From CAYVCG01 sp964449985 (lineage in GTDB: Bacteria; Bacillota; Clostridia; Lachnospirales; WRAX01): a stretch of DNA of 25,394 nucleotides. The stretch lies in the NCBI GenBank assembly GCA_964449985.1, contig CAYVCG010000030.1:1-25394 (forward strand), written 5' to 3'. Under the pieces are notes generated by a model. That model did no database searches. It saw only the letters and a list, made by a program, of their open reading frames with translations, and was not told the origin of the DNA. The translations under genes and the position numbers were made by a program. Of the stretch, positions 23,896-25,394 are shown in pieces. Every line of letters starts with the position of its first letter. The first letter of the stretch is position 1.

Positions 23896-25394
23896 CTAAA
23901 TAAAACCATACCGCTTTAATGTACGGCAGATCTTTCCACCCATAGGGAATTTTTGCAAATCCTCCACCAGCAAGCCTTTGAACAAAAGCATAAATCCAAA
24001 ATACATAACAACTCCAGCAACTATCGAAACTGCTATAGACAGCACGTTTATGCCTAACAAAAGCTGCATGAAATAATAGAACACAAAGCAACCCAGGCCC
24101 ATAATGACGGATGCAGCAATAGGCTTTAATAAAATCGCCTTAAAATCTATACGTATTTTTGTGGTTCGTATAAGGAAAATCAAATCAAACCCGCCCGCAA
24201 CAACATAACACGCTATCGTTCCGATAACCGCACCAACGATATTTATTTCTTTAATACCTAACAAATAATAGTTGACAATAATTTTAACAATAACACCCAA
24301 GGCCGCGCCAATAATAGGGCCTTGGAGCTTGCCTATGCCTTGCAGCATACCTGTTACTATCTGCGTGAGCGCAAGAAAAATAATACTTATAGAGCCTACT
24401 TGCAATAGCAACGCTCCATCCGGATGCTTTGGAAACAGCATATGCAAAATAGGATCTGCCAAAACGCCAATACCAACCGCAGCTGGAACAGATAAAAGCA
24501 TAGCAATACGTATTGCAGCGTTTATCCTGATATTAACTTCCCTTTTTCTCCTTAAAGCCACAGCCCCCACTATCCCGGGAATCGCTGCAACAGCCAAAGA
24601 CGTTGAAATAGTGATTGGCAGAGTTGTTATAGTGACGTATTTCCCATTTAATATGCCGAATAATGAAGTGGCCTGATCATTAGTGAAATTGCCGTTAAAC
24701 ATCAGCCTATCCTTAACCATCGCTGAGTCTATAAGGTTTGATATACTGAAAATAGCCGTTCCGATTATTATAGGAATAGCCGTTCTTAATATTCTTAGCG
24801 CCAGTTTTGGGGCTGATTCCAACTTGCCCGGTGTGTTATCCTTTGCCAGCTTACGCTTTATACGCGGCTTGGCTATCATATAAATCACAAAGATAACTAT
24901 AAGCCCAACAAACGCACCTACGCCTGTTCCTGCCGTTCCGCCTGCCGCTCCCAAAGCCAGAATATCCGCATTGGGATAACCCAAAGCAATCTGCATAAAC
25001 CAATACGCCAAAACAACGCTGAACACAGCATTAAATACCTGCTCAATAATTTGAGAAATCGCAGAAGGCACAGTGTTGTGCCTGCCTTGAAAATATCCTC
25101 TGAAAACCGACGCAATGGCTACAATAAATGTAGTTGGGGCAAGGGACAGGATTGTATAATAGATTCTTGGGATAGGGTAATTTTCATCGGGCTTTTCCAC
25201 AAGCCCTGCCAGCCATTCCGCTCCAAACGCCATAATCAAACTGCATATAAGCCCTAAAGCGCCCGCAACAATAAGAGCCACACGAAAAACCCTGTGCGCC
25301 TCTTTATAATGCCCTAGGGATGACCTCTCAGAAACCAGCTTTGAAATGGCCACAGGCATTCCGGCGGACGACAAAATAAGCAAAAAGTTATAAA
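23896..25394 (-). CDS. SpoVB/YtgP-type flippase of the MOP superfamily (N-terminus off window)
   Basis: The frame is open through the right edge, and 498 residues are visible. The first in-window residues read YNFLLILSSAGMPVAISKLV, the conserved first-helix region of the SpoVB/YtgP/MurJ-like polysaccharide transporter family, so roughly 30-50 N-terminal residues are missing. A TTG at 25383 could be mistaken for the start but lies within this conserved helix. The rest is a series of about 13 hydrophobic helices with loops such as GYFQGRHNTVPSAISQIIEQ, a family hallmark. It probably flips lipid-linked precursors for peptidoglycan or spore cortex, or another surface polymer. It sits directly upstream of thiD on the same strand. 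Confidence 0.88.
   Translation of the reverse strand, partial: YNFLLILSSAGMPVAISKLVSERSSLGHYKEAHRVFRVALIVAGALGLICSLIMAFGAEWLAGLVEKPDENYPIPRIYYTILSLAPTTFIVAIASVFRGYFQGRHNTVPSAISQIIEQVFNAVFSVVLAYWFMQIALGYPNADILALGAAGGTAGTGVGAFVGLIVIFVIYMIAKPRIKRKLAKDNTPGKLESAPKLALRILRTAIPIIIGTAIFSISNLIDSAMVKDRLMFNGNFTNDQATSLFGILNGKYVTITTLPITISTSLAVAAIPGIVGAVALRRKREVNIRINAAIRIAMLLSVPAAVGIGVLADPILHMLFPKHPDGALLLQVGSISIIFLALTQIVTGMLQGIGKLQGPIIGAALGVIVKIIVNYYLLGIKEINIVGAVIGTIACYVVAGGFDLIFLIRTTKIRIDFKAILLKPIAASVIMGLGCFVFYYFMQLLLGINVLSIAVSIVAGVVMYFGFMLLFKGLLVEDLQKFPMGGKICRTLKRYGFI

Noticed and set aside
1..25394. CRISPR array, tRNA or rRNA genes
   Set aside because: No regularly spaced direct repeats, cloverleaf with CCA-type 3' end, or rRNA-like conserved stretches were seen on either strand.

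Overview
The window looks like a scaffold from an anaerobic, low-to-moderate-GC Bacillota (Clostridia-type) genome. The reasons are Shine-Dalgarno-rich starts with several TTG codons, a GatCAB amidotransferase, an FeS-flavin transhydrogenase of the kind found in fermenters and acetogens, and proteins related to YtvI and SpoVB. A run of 100 N at 19111-19210 marks an assembly gap, so this is probably a metagenomic or draft assembly.

Region 1 (1-9392, minus strand) is one uninterrupted reading frame of at least 3130 codons that runs off the left edge. I checked the frame at the catalytic motifs of each module and it stays constant. It encodes an exported multi-enzyme glycosidase: signal peptide, GH78 alpha-L-rhamnosidase, beta-repeat, F5/8C (discoidin) domain, GH43 glycosidase, CBM6-like domain, FIVAR, a second complete GH78, and the start of a second beta-repeat. 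Both GH78 modules and the GH43 module keep their catalytic acids.

Region 2 (9393-10122) has no convincing protein gene. It holds the giant gene's promoter, a candidate long bulged-rod RNA (about 9474-9633), further stem-loops, a strong sigma-A-type promoter feeding a roughly 100-nt hairpin RNA that ends in a T-run, and a second promoter for gatC.

Region 3 (10123-18900, plus) contains gatC-gatA-gatB, a 14-bp perfect hairpin, and a three-gene operon: a NuoE-like subunit, a NuoF-like subunit, and a large subunit joining a [2Fe-2S] domain, a GltD/NfnB-like NADPH-FAD module, ferredoxin clusters and a shrunken molybdopterin-oxidoreductase domain without the Sec/Cys loop. The layout suggests a Sporomusa-type (Stn-like) electron-bifurcating NADH/NADPH/ferredoxin transhydrogenase, not a hydrogenase or formate dehydrogenase.

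Region 4 (18901-20714) has a second copy of the hairpin RNA family, the N gap, a glutamate dehydrogenase probably using NADP(H), and two terminators. The two hairpin RNAs share a 5' stem-loop whose loop and 3' strand are reused in the terminator-like hairpin. They differ in sequence but keep pairing, which points to a regulatory RNA (attenuator or sRNA) linked to glutamate/amide metabolism.

Region 5 (20715-25394) has an unrecognised 54-aa protein (minus), a zinc-dependent phospholipase C family protein (plus), a YtvI-type AI-2E family membrane protein (plus, TTG start), thiD (minus, TTG start) and a MOP-family flippase (minus) cut by the right edge.
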